DNA of 61,018 bases from Mycobacteriales bacterium (GTDB lineage: Bacteria > Actinomycetota > Actinomycetes > JAFAQI01), in contig DATJSI010000033.1 in assembly GCA_035504215.1 (NCBI GenBank), positions 1 through 61,018 of the forward strand, read 5' to 3'. This document shows positions 43,181-52,261 of this stretch, piece after piece (position 1 is the stretch's first letter; every line of letters starts with the position of its first letter). The position numbers and the translations under genes were made by a program. Below the pieces are notes generated by a model, which was not told where the DNA came from, did no database searches, and was given only the letters and a program-made list of their open reading frames with translations.

Positions 43181-44019
43181 GGGTTGCCGGAATCGATCTC
43201 GCCGGGGCGACGCCGATCGGCGGCGGTGACATCTGCCGCGCCTTCGATGCCCGGACGACCTCCGGCGTGCGCGTCTTCGCGAAGACGCTCGCGGACGCCC
43301 CGGAGGGGTTCTTCGAGGCCGAGGCGGCCGGGCTGGACCGGCTTCGCGTGGACGGTGGTCCGCGGATTCCCGAAGTGGTCGCGGCGGGCGTCGACGGTCT
43401 GGTGCTGGAGTGGATCGAGCCCGGCCCGGCCGACGCCGGCCGCGCCGCCGAGTTCGGCCGCGCGCTCGCACGCATGCACCGCGCGGGCGGCGAGACCTTC
43501 GGTGTCGACGTCGACGGCTTCGTGGCAACCGTCCCGCTCGACAACTCACCGACCGATGACTGGGCGGCTTTTCACGGCGAGCGGCGCCTGCGTCCGGCGC
43601 TGCGGCTCGCGGTGGAGCGGCACGCGATCGTGCCCGACGACGCAGCCGCAGTGAGCGACGTCGTTGATCGGCTCGGGGCGCTCGCCGGGCCGCGGGTGCG
43701 CCCCGCGTGCCTGCACGGCGACTTGTGGGCCGGCAACCTGGTGTGGTCGGCCGACGAGTCGGTGTGGCTGGTCGATGCCGCCGCGGCGCACTTCGGCAAC
43801 CGCGAGACCGACCTCGCCATGCTCATGCTGTTCGGTGCGCCGTACCTCGAGGAGATCTTCGCCGGGTACGACGAGGTCTACGCGCGCGACACCGGGTGGG
43901 CGGGCCGGGTAGCGCTTCACCAGGTTCATCCGCTGCTGATCCACGCCTCCCTGTTCGGCGGCGGCTACGGCGCCCGCGCGGGCAAGGCAGCGCGCTCCGC
44001 GCTGGCCGGCGCCGCATGA
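43177..44019 (+). CDS. Fructosamine/ribulosamine kinase family protein
   Basis: A 280-residue APH-fold kinase. LHGDLWAGNLVW is the catalytic H-G-D-x-W-x-x-N loop and LVDAAAAHFGNRETDLAML carries the metal-binding D; GYDEVYARDTGWAGRVALHQVHPLLIHASLFGGGY is the characteristic C-terminus. Function: phosphorylation of fructosamine or ribulosamine adducts on amines, which then decompose (deglycation). Overlaps the phosphatase stop and the downstream APH start. Confidence 0.9.
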   Translation: MRVAGIDLAGATPIGGGDICRAFDARTTSGVRVFAKTLADAPEGFFEAEAAGLDRLRVDGGPRIPEVVAAGVDGLVLEWIEPGPADAGRAAEFGRALARMHRAGGETFGVDVDGFVATVPLDNSPTDDWAAFHGERRLRPALRLAVERHAIVPDDAAAVSDVVDRLGALAGPRVRPACLHGDLWAGNLVWSADESVWLVDAAAAHFGNRETDLAMLMLFGAPYLEEIFAGYDEVYARDTGWAGRVALHQVHPLLIHASLFGGGYGARAGKAARSALAGAA

Positions 44020-44882
44020 GTGCCGCGCTGCGGATCCCACCATTGCTTCGTGCCGCGGCGGAGGACGACGAGCGCGACGACTGGCTGGCCGCCTTGCCGG
44101 GCGTTGTGAAGCAGGCCGCCGACCATTGGGGCCTCGAGATCGCGGCGCCGTACGAGCCGGGGGGCGAGTGCGCCTGGGTAGCCCCGGCACGTACGCCTGA
44201 CGGTGCAGACGTCGTGGTCAAGGTCGGCTGGCCACATCCGGAGAGTGAGCATGAGTCGGCCGGGCTGGCGCTGTGGGCGGGTGAGGGTGTCGTGCGGCTG
44301 CTCGATGACATCGCTGCCGACTCCGTCCAGGTCCTGTTGCTGGAACGATGCCTGCCTGGGGCTGCCCTGAGCCATGCGGCCGACCCTGCGAAGTGCGACG
44401 ACGTCATCGCCGGGTTGTTGCTCCGCCTTCGCCGCCGGCCGCCGGCCGCGCATCCGTTCCGGCCACTCGCGGTCATGTGCGCGGAGTGGGCCGACGCCGC
44501 CGGACGGCGCCTCATCACGTCGGTGCTGCCGGATCGCGAACTGATCCGCACCGGGATCGCGCTTTTTCGGACGTTGCCGCAAACGGCGACCGAGCAGGTC
44601 GTGCTGTTCACCGACCTTCATTCCGACAACGTCCTCGCCGCGCAGCGTGAGCCGTGGCTCGCGATCGACCCGAAGCCGTACGTTGGAGATCCCTGCTACG
44701 ACGTTCTGCAGCACCTGCTGAACACGCGGCTCGCGCAGGATCCGCGCGGCGCGGCCGAGCGGATGGCCGGCCTCGCCGAGCTGGATGCACCGCGCGTTCG
44801 CGAGTGGCTGTTCGCGCGCTGCGCGATCGAGGCGGTCGACGAGCCGAGCTGGTTCGAGGTGGTACGAGCGCTCGCTCCGTGA
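44016..44882 (+). CDS. Aminoglycoside/streptomycin-6-phosphotransferase-like kinase
   Basis: A 288-residue kinase related to APH(6)-type enzymes. Conserved features are VVVKVGWPHPESEHESAGLALW (Lys for ATP), LLLERCLPGAAL, LFTDLHSDNVLAA (catalytic Asp; T-D-L-H replaces H-G-D-L-H) and AIDPKPYVGDPCYDVLQHL. Many chromosomal homologues are not resistance enzymes; phosphorylation of a small metabolite is possible. Third gene of the phosphatase-kinase operon (ATGA overlap). Confidence 0.8.
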   Translation: MSAALRIPPLLRAAAEDDERDDWLAALPGVVKQAADHWGLEIAAPYEPGGECAWVAPARTPDGADVVVKVGWPHPESEHESAGLALWAGEGVVRLLDDIAADSVQVLLLERCLPGAALSHAADPAKCDDVIAGLLLRLRRRPPAAHPFRPLAVMCAEWADAAGRRLITSVLPDRELIRTGIALFRTLPQTATEQVVLFTDLHSDNVLAAQREPWLAIDPKPYVGDPCYDVLQHLLNTRLAQDPRGAAERMAGLAELDAPRVREWLFARCAIEAVDEPSWFEVVRALAP

Positions 44883-44966
44883 GTCAGGGCTGTGGACAGT
44901 CGTCGGATGCCCACAGATCGGCTTCCGGGCGCGCGCTGACCGGTCCCGGTCCGGCAAGGTTCGGCG

Positions 44967-46010
44967 ATGCCCAAGCCGTTTGCTCCTGCCAAGCTCCGCC
45001 TTCGCTCGCCCGCCGACCTGCTCGCGACGGTGCCGCACATGCTCGGCTTCGTCCCGGCGGACAGCGTCGTCGCGGTGTGCCTGCACGGTGCCCGGTCCCG
45101 GGCCGGTTTGGTGCTGCGTTTCGACCTGCCGAACCCGGAGTACGCCGCGCTGATCGCGGGCGAGATCTGCCAACGGGTGGAGATCGCCGAAGCCGACGGC
45201 GTGTTCATCGCGGTGTTCAGCCCGGAGACCAAGGGTGACGACGGGCGACCGGCACACGCCGCGCTGGTCGACGAGATTCGCGCCGGGCTGACGGTCCGGC
45301 TGCATGAGGCGGTGATCACCGACGGGCGGCGATGGTGGTCCTACTCCTGCCCCGAGCCCTGCTGCGGCGGAGTGGACGGCTTGGTCATCGACCTCGGTAC
45401 GTCGGGTGCGATGTCGGTGGCAGCCGCGTACGCGCTCAACGGGCGGACCGTCCTTCCCGACCGCGAGAGCCTGGTCAGCAGTGTCGGGCTCGAGCTCAGC
45501 GCGGAAGAGGTGCTCGCTGCCGAGGCCCGGATCGCGGCCGCGATCGCAGAGGTCTCCGACCTCGACCGGGCATGCCGACGGACGCGGGTCCGCCACCTCG
45601 CACTACGGCTCATGGAGCAGTGCGACGACCCTCGCGAGTTGCCGTCAGATCCTGACCTCGCGCAGCTCGCCGCGCTGTGCACTGACGTCGTCGTGCGCGA
45701 CGAGGTGCTGGCGCTCGGTCCGGATGCCGGGCGGCGCGAGCGGCTGATGCCGGTATTGCATGCGGCCGTGCGCCGGGTGCCGCCGCCGTACGACGCCGCG
45801 GTCTGCACGATGTTCGGCATGCTCGCTTACGCCGACGGCAGTGGCGTCACGGCGGGCGTTGCGCTCGACCGCGCGCTGCACACCGATCCGGACTACTCGC
45901 TGGCCGGGCTGATCTCCGACGCGCTGTCCCGGCAGGTGCCGCCCAGCATGGTCGAGGAGGTGATTCGGGCAGCCGCTGGTGACCTGCGGCACCGCGATAC
46001 GGCAGGCTAG
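44967..46010 (+). CDS. DUF4192-domain protein
   Basis: A 347-residue actinobacterial protein. The DUF4192 signature is clear: RLRSPADLLATVPHMLGFVPADSVVAVCL, LITDGRRWWSYSCPEPCCGGV-type segment, and a Cys pair. No enzymatic motif is known. The gene lies after a 6-base CTGTGG/CCACAG inverted repeat (44890-44916). ATG start. Function unknown. Confidence 0.85.
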   Translation: MPKPFAPAKLRLRSPADLLATVPHMLGFVPADSVVAVCLHGARSRAGLVLRFDLPNPEYAALIAGEICQRVEIAEADGVFIAVFSPETKGDDGRPAHAALVDEIRAGLTVRLHEAVITDGRRWWSYSCPEPCCGGVDGLVIDLGTSGAMSVAAAYALNGRTVLPDRESLVSSVGLELSAEEVLAAEARIAAAIAEVSDLDRACRRTRVRHLALRLMEQCDDPRELPSDPDLAQLAALCTDVVVRDEVLALGPDAGRRERLMPVLHAAVRRVPPPYDAAVCTMFGMLAYADGSGVTAGVALDRALHTDPDYSLAGLISDALSRQVPPSMVEEVIRAAAGDLRHRDTAG

Positions 46011-46054
46011 GCGGCACATCGCACCGCATTCGCCGAGTCCGGGAGCGCCGAACC

Positions 46055-47248
46055 ATGCCGGAGGCCGTTGTCGTCGGTGCCGGTCCAGCCGGGCTGGCCG
46101 CTGCGGCGATGCTGCAGCGCGGCGGGGTCGAGACGGTCGTCGTCGACCGGGCGGACGGCGTGGGCGCGGCCTGGCGCGGTCACTACGACCGGTTGCACCT
46201 GCACACCGTGCGCTGGCTTTCGGGCCTTCCCGGGATGCGGATCCCGCGCCGGTACGGAAAATGGGTCGCACGCGACGACGTGGTGCGCTACCTCGAGGCC
46301 TACGCCGCCCACCACAACCTGGAGGTCCATCTGGGCACCGAGGTCGACCGGATCGACCGCAACGGCGAGCGGTGGGCGCTCCACACCAACGAGGGCGACC
46401 TCGACGCGACCTACGTCGTGGTTGCGACCGGACACAACCACATCGCGGCGATGCCGGAATGGCCGGGTGCCGACACCTATAAGGGTGAGCTGCTGCACGC
46501 CCGCGACTATCGCAACGCAACGCCGTACGTCGGCAAGGACGTGCTCGTGGTGGGCATCGGCAACACCGGGGCGGAGATCGCCCTCGACCTGATCGAAAGC
46601 GGAGCCGCGCAGGTGCGGGTGGCGGTGCGTACGCCGCCGCACATCGTCTTTCGCCAGCAGAACGGAATTGCCAACCCGATCCTCGGCATTCTCTTCCGGC
46701 ACCTGCCGGTGCCGGTGTTCGACCGGATCGCCCGGCAGCTGCGCAGGATCACGGTCGGCGACCTCAGCGAGTACGGGCTGGAGACCCCGACCGAGGGCTT
46801 GTACCTGCGGGTCAAGCGCGACGACTCGATTCCCCTGGTGGACATCGGATTTCTCGCTGCGCTGAAGGCAGGCCGCACCTCGATCATGCCGGCAGTGGTC
46901 GGGTTCGACGGCGAGGACGTGCTGCTCGCTGACGGGCAACGGATCACCGTGGACGCCGTGATCGCGGCGACCGGCTACCGGCGGGGACTCGAACCGCTGG
47001 TCGGCGAGCTCGGCATTCTCGATGACCGGGGTCGCCCGCGCAGGGTGGGCGGGCGAGCCGATCCCGCCGCGCCGAACCTGTACTTCACCGGCTTCACCAA
47101 CCCGGTCAGCGGTGCGTTCAGGGAGTCCGGTATCGACGCCCGGCGGATCGCCCGTGCAGTTCTGCGCAGCCGGCACGCAGGGGTGATGGATGCGCTGCGC
47201 GTCTCTGTGCCGCGGATCACGTTGGGGAAACAACCCGTTCGTCAATGA
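46055..47248 (+). CDS. Flavin-dependent monooxygenase (FMO/YUC-like)
   Basis: A 397-residue FAD/NADPH protein. FAD motif VVVGAGPAGLAAAAML at the N-terminus, NADPH motif VLVVGIGNTGAEIALDL near residue 165, VVVATGHNHIAAMPEWPG and the late YFTGFTNPVSGAFRESG motif are all present. The FxGxxxHxxxY-like motif (YKGELLHARDY) supports a class-B type monooxygenase. Substrate unknown. It converges with the RadC-like gene four bases away. Confidence 0.88.
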   Translation: MPEAVVVGAGPAGLAAAAMLQRGGVETVVVDRADGVGAAWRGHYDRLHLHTVRWLSGLPGMRIPRRYGKWVARDDVVRYLEAYAAHHNLEVHLGTEVDRIDRNGERWALHTNEGDLDATYVVVATGHNHIAAMPEWPGADTYKGELLHARDYRNATPYVGKDVLVVGIGNTGAEIALDLIESGAAQVRVAVRTPPHIVFRQQNGIANPILGILFRHLPVPVFDRIARQLRRITVGDLSEYGLETPTEGLYLRVKRDDSIPLVDIGFLAALKAGRTSIMPAVVGFDGEDVLLADGQRITVDAVIAATGYRRGLEPLVGELGILDDRGRPRRVGGRADPAAPNLYFTGFTNPVSGAFRESGIDARRIARAVLRSRHAGVMDALRVSVPRITLGKQPVRQ

Positions 47249-47252
47249 CCGG

Positions 47253-47672
47253 CTACCCGGACGGCGCCGTGCGATCGGGCCACCGCGCCACGACCGAGGT
47301 CAACGGTGTGCTCTGAGCCATCGACCAGTGCTGCTCGCGACCGACCACGATGAGGTCGAGCGGATGGGTCGGCTGGCCGGCGAGCCGCATGGAAAGCTCG
47401 CGCCAGAGCAGGCGGTCGATGCGGATCGGACGCCCGTCCGCGCGCAGCACCGCGAACACCACGGTCGCGACTGACAGATCGCTGACCGTGGCCACGACAT
47501 GGCGCAGGTAGAGCTCGTCGACCGCACGAGTGCCCTCGTCGAAGCCGACGGTCAGCAACACCCGGCTGCGCCGATCGAGGAACACCGCGCGAAGGGCGCC
47601 TTCCGACCAGCCGGCCGGATGGGCAATGACGGCCGCGAGGATCGGGTCGAGGAGCGCGGCGCTGGTCGGCAT
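47253..47672 (-). CDS. RadC/JAB-fold-like protein lacking metal motif
   Basis: A 139-residue protein matching RadC layout (strand FLDRRSRVLLTVGFDEGT, helix AVDELYLRHVVATVSDLSVATVVFAVLRADGRP, then HPLDLIVVGREQHWSM), but the H-N-H-P-S-G metal site is replaced by V-L-R-A-D-G-R-P. It is therefore probably a non-catalytic JAB-fold paralogue. The frame opens earlier; ATG at 47672 is preferred. Convergent with the FMO gene. Confidence 0.55.
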   Translation of the reverse strand: MPTSAALLDPILAAVIAHPAGWSEGALRAVFLDRRSRVLLTVGFDEGTRAVDELYLRHVVATVSDLSVATVVFAVLRADGRPIRIDRLLWRELSMRLAGQPTHPLDLIVVGREQHWSMAQSTPLTSVVARWPDRTAPSG

Positions 47673-47785
47673 GGGTCGAGCCTGCGCCGGGATCGGCCGG
47701 TCCGACCGATTCCCGGACCCGCTGTGGATGCGCCGCGCGACCCGCCGTGTCGTGGACAACCGCAGCCGGATGCGAGGCTTCACGC

Positions 47786-48652
47786 GTGGATCGCTCCGAC
47801 CTCGTGCCGGCCCCGGTCCTCGTCGTCGGTGCCATCGCGAGCGTGCAGAGCGGAGCCGCGATCGCGACGAAGCTGTTCCCCGAGGTCGGCGTCGGCGGAT
47901 CCGTGCTGTTGCGCCTGGTCGTATCCGCCCTGCTCCTGCTCGGGTTCACCCGGCCCGCGTTAGGCGGTCACCCGCGCCAGGACATCGGGCTCGTGGTGGC
48001 CTTCGGACTGGTTCTCGCCGTGATGAACTGCATGTTCTACCTCGCGATCGACCGTGTCCCGCTCGGCGTCGGTGTCACGGTCGAGTTCCTCGGGCCGCTC
48101 GGCGTCGCCATCGCCGGCTCGCGCCGGCCGCTCGACTTCGTGTGGGCCGCGCTCGCGGCGCTCGGGGTCGCGATGCTCGCCGGGGTGCCCGGCCACCTCG
48201 ACATCGTCGGGTTGATCTTCGCGGCCGCGGCGGGAGTGTGCTGGGCCGCCTACATCCTGCTCGCGCAGCGCGTAGGTCGAGCCTTCCCGGGTCTTTCCGG
48301 GCTAGCGATCGCGCTCGGCGTGGGGATGATCGCGATGATTCCTTACGGCGTCGCCTCGGGCGGCCGTCATCTTCTGCGCGGTGGGGTGATCGCGAAAGGG
48401 GTCGGTATCGGCGTGCTGTCCTCGGCGGTGCCCTACTCGCTCGAGCTGGCGGCGCTGCGCCGGCTGCGGGCAGCGGTCTTCGGCGTACTGATGTCGCTCG
48501 AGCCGGCGATGGCCGCCCTTTCCGGCCTGGTGTTCCTGAGCCAGCGGCTGCACTGGCAGGAATGGGCGAGCATCGTCGCCGTCGTGATCGCGTCGGTGGG
48601 CGCAACCGCGAAGAGCGAGATCGCCGAGCCGGCAGCGGAGGTGCTCGGATGA
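47786..48652 (+). CDS. EamA-family (DMT) transporter
   Basis: A 288-residue inner-membrane protein with ten predicted hydrophobic helices arranged as two EamA repeats (the second near GLIFAAAAGVCWAAYILLAQRVG and AVFGVLMSLEPAMAALSGLVFL). The RhtA-like pattern suggests threonine/homoserine efflux, which is only a family guess. GTG start after the intergenic CGTGGACAAC sequence. It overlaps the methyltransferase-like gene (ATGA). Confidence 0.85.
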   Translation: MDRSDLVPAPVLVVGAIASVQSGAAIATKLFPEVGVGGSVLLRLVVSALLLLGFTRPALGGHPRQDIGLVVAFGLVLAVMNCMFYLAIDRVPLGVGVTVEFLGPLGVAIAGSRRPLDFVWAALAALGVAMLAGVPGHLDIVGLIFAAAAGVCWAAYILLAQRVGRAFPGLSGLAIALGVGMIAMIPYGVASGGRHLLRGGVIAKGVGIGVLSSAVPYSLELAALRRLRAAVFGVLMSLEPAMAALSGLVFLSQRLHWQEWASIVAVVIASVGATAKSEIAEPAAEVLG

Positions 48653-49443
48653 AGGTCGAGCTGATCCGCGACGCGACCCGCGACTCCGGCTGGTGGTTGC
48701 TGGTGGATCGCTCGGAGCAGTCGTTCGTCGACACCGAGGATCCGCTCCACCTGGAGTTCGAGTACGTGCAGATGATCGGCCACCTGCTCGAAGTCGCGCT
48801 GCCGGGAAGTGCACCGATCGTCGCGTTACATCTGGGTGGGGGACTGTGCACGGTGCCGCGCTGGCTCGTCGTGCGTCACCCGGGTTCGCGCCAGCGGGTC
48901 ATCGAGCACTCCGCCGAAATCGCCCGGCTCGCAGCGTCGCTCGGACGGATTGCCGGCACGACGGTGAAGCTCGACGATGCGGCCGTCGCGCTGTCCCGGA
49001 CCCGGCCATCGCGCTTCGATCTCGTCGTCTCCGACGTCTACGAAGGCCCTGAGACCGTGACTGGGATGTTCACCGGCGAGGCGTTGAGATCGGCACACCG
49101 GGCACTGCGTCCGGGTGGGCTCTACGTCTGCAACCTCTCGGACGCGGTGCCGTTCGCCCTGGCCAAGGTCGTCGCGGCGACCATGCGTGAGATCTTCAGC
49201 GACGTCGTGATGCTGGCCGAGCCTGGAGTGCTTCGAGGTCGGCGGTCGGGCAACATCGTTCTTGCCGGCGCCGACCGTGCCTTACCCAGTGCCGAGCTGC
49301 GCAGGCGCGGCGCTGCCAACTCGGTGCGCTTCCGTGTGCTTGCCGATACGGACCTCACGGAGTTCATCGGGACGACCAGGTCCGTGCGCGACGGCCAGCA
49401 GCTGCCGCGATCGGGAGAGTCGACCGGCCGGCGACTCGGTTGA
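48649..49443 (+). CDS. Spermidine synthase/SAM-dependent methyltransferase-like protein
   Basis: A 264-residue Rossmann-fold protein. IVALHLGGGLCTVPRWLVV is the S-adenosyl-binding glycine loop, VIEHSAEIARLA the acidic loop and FDLVVSDVYEGPETVTGMF the aminopropyl/methyl motif region with an Asp. The spermidine-synthase catalytic D-x-x-D signature is not obvious, so it may be one of the actinobacterial PABS-related proteins of unknown substrate. Coupled to the preceding transporter. Confidence 0.7.
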   Translation: MKVELIRDATRDSGWWLLVDRSEQSFVDTEDPLHLEFEYVQMIGHLLEVALPGSAPIVALHLGGGLCTVPRWLVVRHPGSRQRVIEHSAEIARLAASLGRIAGTTVKLDDAAVALSRTRPSRFDLVVSDVYEGPETVTGMFTGEALRSAHRALRPGGLYVCNLSDAVPFALAKVVAATMREIFSDVVMLAEPGVLRGRRSGNIVLAGADRALPSAELRRRGAANSVRFRVLADTDLTEFIGTTRSVRDGQQLPRSGESTGRRLG

Positions 49444-49444
49444 G

Positions 49445-51523
49445 TCAGGCCGCCGTCATGACGTGCGCCAGCGTGTCGACGCTGTCGACCAACGGGTCGA
49501 GGTGCGCCGCGAGCAGAGCCTGTCGACGTGCACGCAAGCTCGTCGGGTCGACGTTCGCTGCCGCGTCCAGCTCCTGCTGACGCTCGCGCAGCTCGCCGAG
49601 TGCGCTCCCATCGTGTTGCGCGAGGCCGCGCAAGGACGACACGACTGCGTCGCGGATCGGTGCGACCTCCGGGATTGCGACGTGTTCCGACGTGTCGTCG
49701 AGAGTCGCGCGCAACGCATGCAGCGCGATCACGATCCGGCGGCAGGCCGCGAGGACACCGCCGGCGCGGTCGGTGTCCGCGCCCGCGCGTGGCGGCTCGG
49801 CGACCGCTCGGCTGAGCGATGCCTGCGCGGCGATTCGAGCGCGCCGCGCCGCCAGCGCTGCTGCAGCGACGGTCGAACGGTCGACGGCATCCGGATCCTC
49901 ATAGGCCGCAAGCAGCACATCGGCGTAGTCTGCCAGCGCTCGCACGAGGCCGTCGGTGGCGGACTCCAGCGTCGCGCGCTCCCAGGTCGGCCAGACTGCG
50001 TAGGCGACCAGGGCGAGCGTGCCGCCGACGAGGGTGTCGAGACCGCGATCCGCAACCGTCGAGAGCTGGTTTCCGCCGACCGCGGTGAGCAACAACACGA
50101 CGATTGCCGTGACCGCGAACGAGTACAGCGCATAGGACGCGGCAAAGGTTGCGTACGCCCCCCACGTCACCACGGCGAGCGCGACGGAGAGCGCAGCGCC
50201 GGAAGGATGAATCGCCACGACCAGCAGGCCGGCAAGGACGGCGCCGAGCCCGGTGCCGCCGACGCGGGCGAAACCCCGCTGCACGGTCGCGCCGTAGTCC
50301 GGCTTCAGGACGACGAGTGCCGTGAGGGTCACCCAGTAGCCGCGCTGCCAGGGCAAGACATGACTGAGCGCCTCGGCGACCGGCAGGACGACCGCCAGCC
50401 GTACGGCGTGACGGAACGCCGAGGAATGCGGGTCGCGCACGGTCGCGGCGACGCGGCGGGCGGAGTCCGCCGCGCGGTGCGGCAGCATCAGGACGGCCGG
50501 TGCGCCGACGATGCGGGGCAGGGCCAGCCGCCGGACGCCGGTGAGCGCATCCACCAACCGGTCGACGGCGCGCAGCTGCCCGAGCAGCGCGGACGCGCGC
50601 GCGGCGATGTAGCGCTCCGGCGTTCCTGCTCGCCCTGGGCTCGCCTGCTCCCGGCGGTCCCGAAGTGCATCGACGCAGTCGGCGAGCGTGGGGTCTTCCG
50701 GACCGGCGCGCCCGCCCTGCCGGATCGCGGTCGCGCTGCGGTCGAGCCAGTCCGCCGCGGCGGCCCGGACCGATCGGCCGAGCTCGACCTCGGGGAAGGT
50801 CGCGAGGGACTGCAGCTCGAGCCGGATCCGGTTGGCCTCGTCGGACAGGCCACGCAACAGCTCGACGTCCTCGCTCGGCGTACGGCGGCTCAGCAGGGTG
50901 GGGGCCATCGCCATTTCGCTGATCGTGGTCGCGGCAGTGCGCCCGGGGTCGCGGGCAACCGCGGCAAGGTCCGAGTAAGCCTCGGCCAGGGTGCGGCGTT
51001 CCGAAACGAACCGCTCCGGCGGGCGGATGACGAGTGCGAGCAGCGCCTGCAGTGCGGCGCCGGCCAGCACCCAGCCGGCATGGACCGCGGACTGAGCCAG
51101 GGTTGACGGGAAACGACCGAAGACCACCAGGCCGATGACCGCCTGGGTGCCGACGATGCTCGCTTCGCGACCGAGCACCACCGAAATGCCGGCCGCGAAG
51201 CCCCAGCCCGCGAGCGCAATCAGGGTTGCCGCGAGGTGACCGGCCACCAGGCCGCCGACGAACGTGCTCAGGGCCATGCCCGTCCCCGTGACGAGCATCG
51301 TGGTCGCGCGCGACCTGAAGCCCTCGCCGAAGGCGGCGACGCCGGCCGGCAGCGCGCCCGCCGCGGCGATCGCTCCCTCAGCCGGATGCCCCGAGCCGAC
51401 GCCGATCGCGAACGGTACGACGACACCCGCTGCAGCGCGAATCGCGATGATCGGCGCGAACCCCGATCGATCGACGGCGACCGCGCTCTGCACAGCGGCC
51501 CGAAGGCCGCCGCCCGGGCTCAC
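49445..51523 (-). CDS. FUSC/aromatic-acid-exporter-family membrane protein
   Basis: A 692-residue protein with two clusters of hydrophobic helices: one N-terminal (AIRAAAGVVVPFAIGVGSG... ATLIALAGWGFAAGISVV) and one in the middle (LPWQRGYWVTLTALVVLKPDYGATVQRG, the FUSC domain motif), then a long cytoplasmic helical C-terminus. The GTG at 51523 overlaps the peptidase E stop. FUSC proteins are implicated in efflux of aromatic acids. The upstream open frame (to 51841) is not part of it. Confidence 0.82.
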   Translation of the reverse strand: MSPGGGLRAAVQSAVAVDRSGFAPIIAIRAAAGVVVPFAIGVGSGHPAEGAIAAAGALPAGVAAFGEGFRSRATTMLVTGTGMALSTFVGGLVAGHLAATLIALAGWGFAAGISVVLGREASIVGTQAVIGLVVFGRFPSTLAQSAVHAGWVLAGAALQALLALVIRPPERFVSERRTLAEAYSDLAAVARDPGRTAATTISEMAMAPTLLSRRTPSEDVELLRGLSDEANRIRLELQSLATFPEVELGRSVRAAAADWLDRSATAIRQGGRAGPEDPTLADCVDALRDRREQASPGRAGTPERYIAARASALLGQLRAVDRLVDALTGVRRLALPRIVGAPAVLMLPHRAADSARRVAATVRDPHSSAFRHAVRLAVVLPVAEALSHVLPWQRGYWVTLTALVVLKPDYGATVQRGFARVGGTGLGAVLAGLLVVAIHPSGAALSVALAVVTWGAYATFAASYALYSFAVTAIVVLLLTAVGGNQLSTVADRGLDTLVGGTLALVAYAVWPTWERATLESATDGLVRALADYADVLLAAYEDPDAVDRSTVAAAALAARRARIAAQASLSRAVAEPPRAGADTDRAGGVLAACRRIVIALHALRATLDDTSEHVAIPEVAPIRDAVVSSLRGLAQHDGSALGELRERQQELDAAANVDPTSLRARRQALLAAHLDPLVDSVDTLAHVMTAA

Positions 51524-52257
51524 CCGGTCAGCAGCCTCGGCTCGAGCACCGTCTCGCGGACCTCGCCCGGGGCGACGCGCTCGATCCGGTAGCCGTTCGC
51601 GCCCTCGATCTCGCTGACGACCTCGTGCAGCGTCGTACCGATGTAGTGCAGGCCGACGCCGTTGTCGGTGGCGTAGCCGTCGGGCAGCGTGCCCTCGCCC
51701 ACCAGCTTGTGCATCAGCGGGCGGCGCTGCTCTTCCCCGTCGTAGTGCACGCCGTTGGAGTACGGCAGCAGGCCGAGACCGGCCGGCGCGGGCCGCAGGT
51801 CGCGACCGAAGGAGTCGGTGGTTCCACCGACGTGCCAGCACAACGAGCCCGCGGACACCCCGCCGAGGACGATGCCGCGCTCCCAGGCCGCCCGGAAGGC
51901 GGCGTCGAGACCGTGCGTGCGCCAGATCGCGAGCAGGTTCGCGACCGAGCCGCCGCCGACCCAGATCGCGTCCTGTGCGAGCAGGTGCGCGGCCGGGTCC
52001 GGAACGTTAGGCATCAGGAACAGCTCGAGGTGGCTGACCACGGCATCCTCGGCGCCGGCGAAGGCGTTGTAGTAACCGGCGATCTCCTCGTCGTTGTCGC
52101 CGCCGGCAGTGGCGAGGAAGCACACCTTCGGCAGGCTCTTTCCGGTCAGGCGGAGCAGGTGGTTGACCAGCGCTCCGCGTTGCGGGCGGAAGCGACCGGC
52201 GGGCGAGCCCGTCCAGCCGCCGGACGTTGCGAGGATCTGCGGCTGCTCGGCTGGCAT
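51520..52257 (-). CDS. Peptidase E (S51) family alpha-aspartyl dipeptidase-like
   Basis: A 245-residue serine peptidase of the S51 family. WVGGGSVANLLAIW and GGVSAGSLCW (nucleophile Ser) are diagnostic; the partner His and Glu lie in GLGLLPYSNGVHYDGEEQ. The N-terminus QILATSGGWTGSP starts as in dipeptidase E. It overlaps and precedes the FUSC gene, so it may belong to an export/degradation unit. Substrate unknown. Confidence 0.88.
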   Translation of the reverse strand: MPAEQPQILATSGGWTGSPAGRFRPQRGALVNHLLRLTGKSLPKVCFLATAGGDNDEEIAGYYNAFAGAEDAVVSHLELFLMPNVPDPAAHLLAQDAIWVGGGSVANLLAIWRTHGLDAAFRAAWERGIVLGGVSAGSLCWHVGGTTDSFGRDLRPAPAGLGLLPYSNGVHYDGEEQRRPLMHKLVGEGTLPDGYATDNGVGLHYIGTTLHEVVSEIEGANGYRIERVAPGEVRETVLEPRLLTG

Positions 52258-52261
52258 TCGG

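Noticed and set aside
44016-44882. Calling the APH-like gene an antibiotic resistance gene
   Set aside because: Chromosomal homologues often have metabolic substrates and the catalytic HGD is varied to TDLH; sequence alone cannot support resistance.
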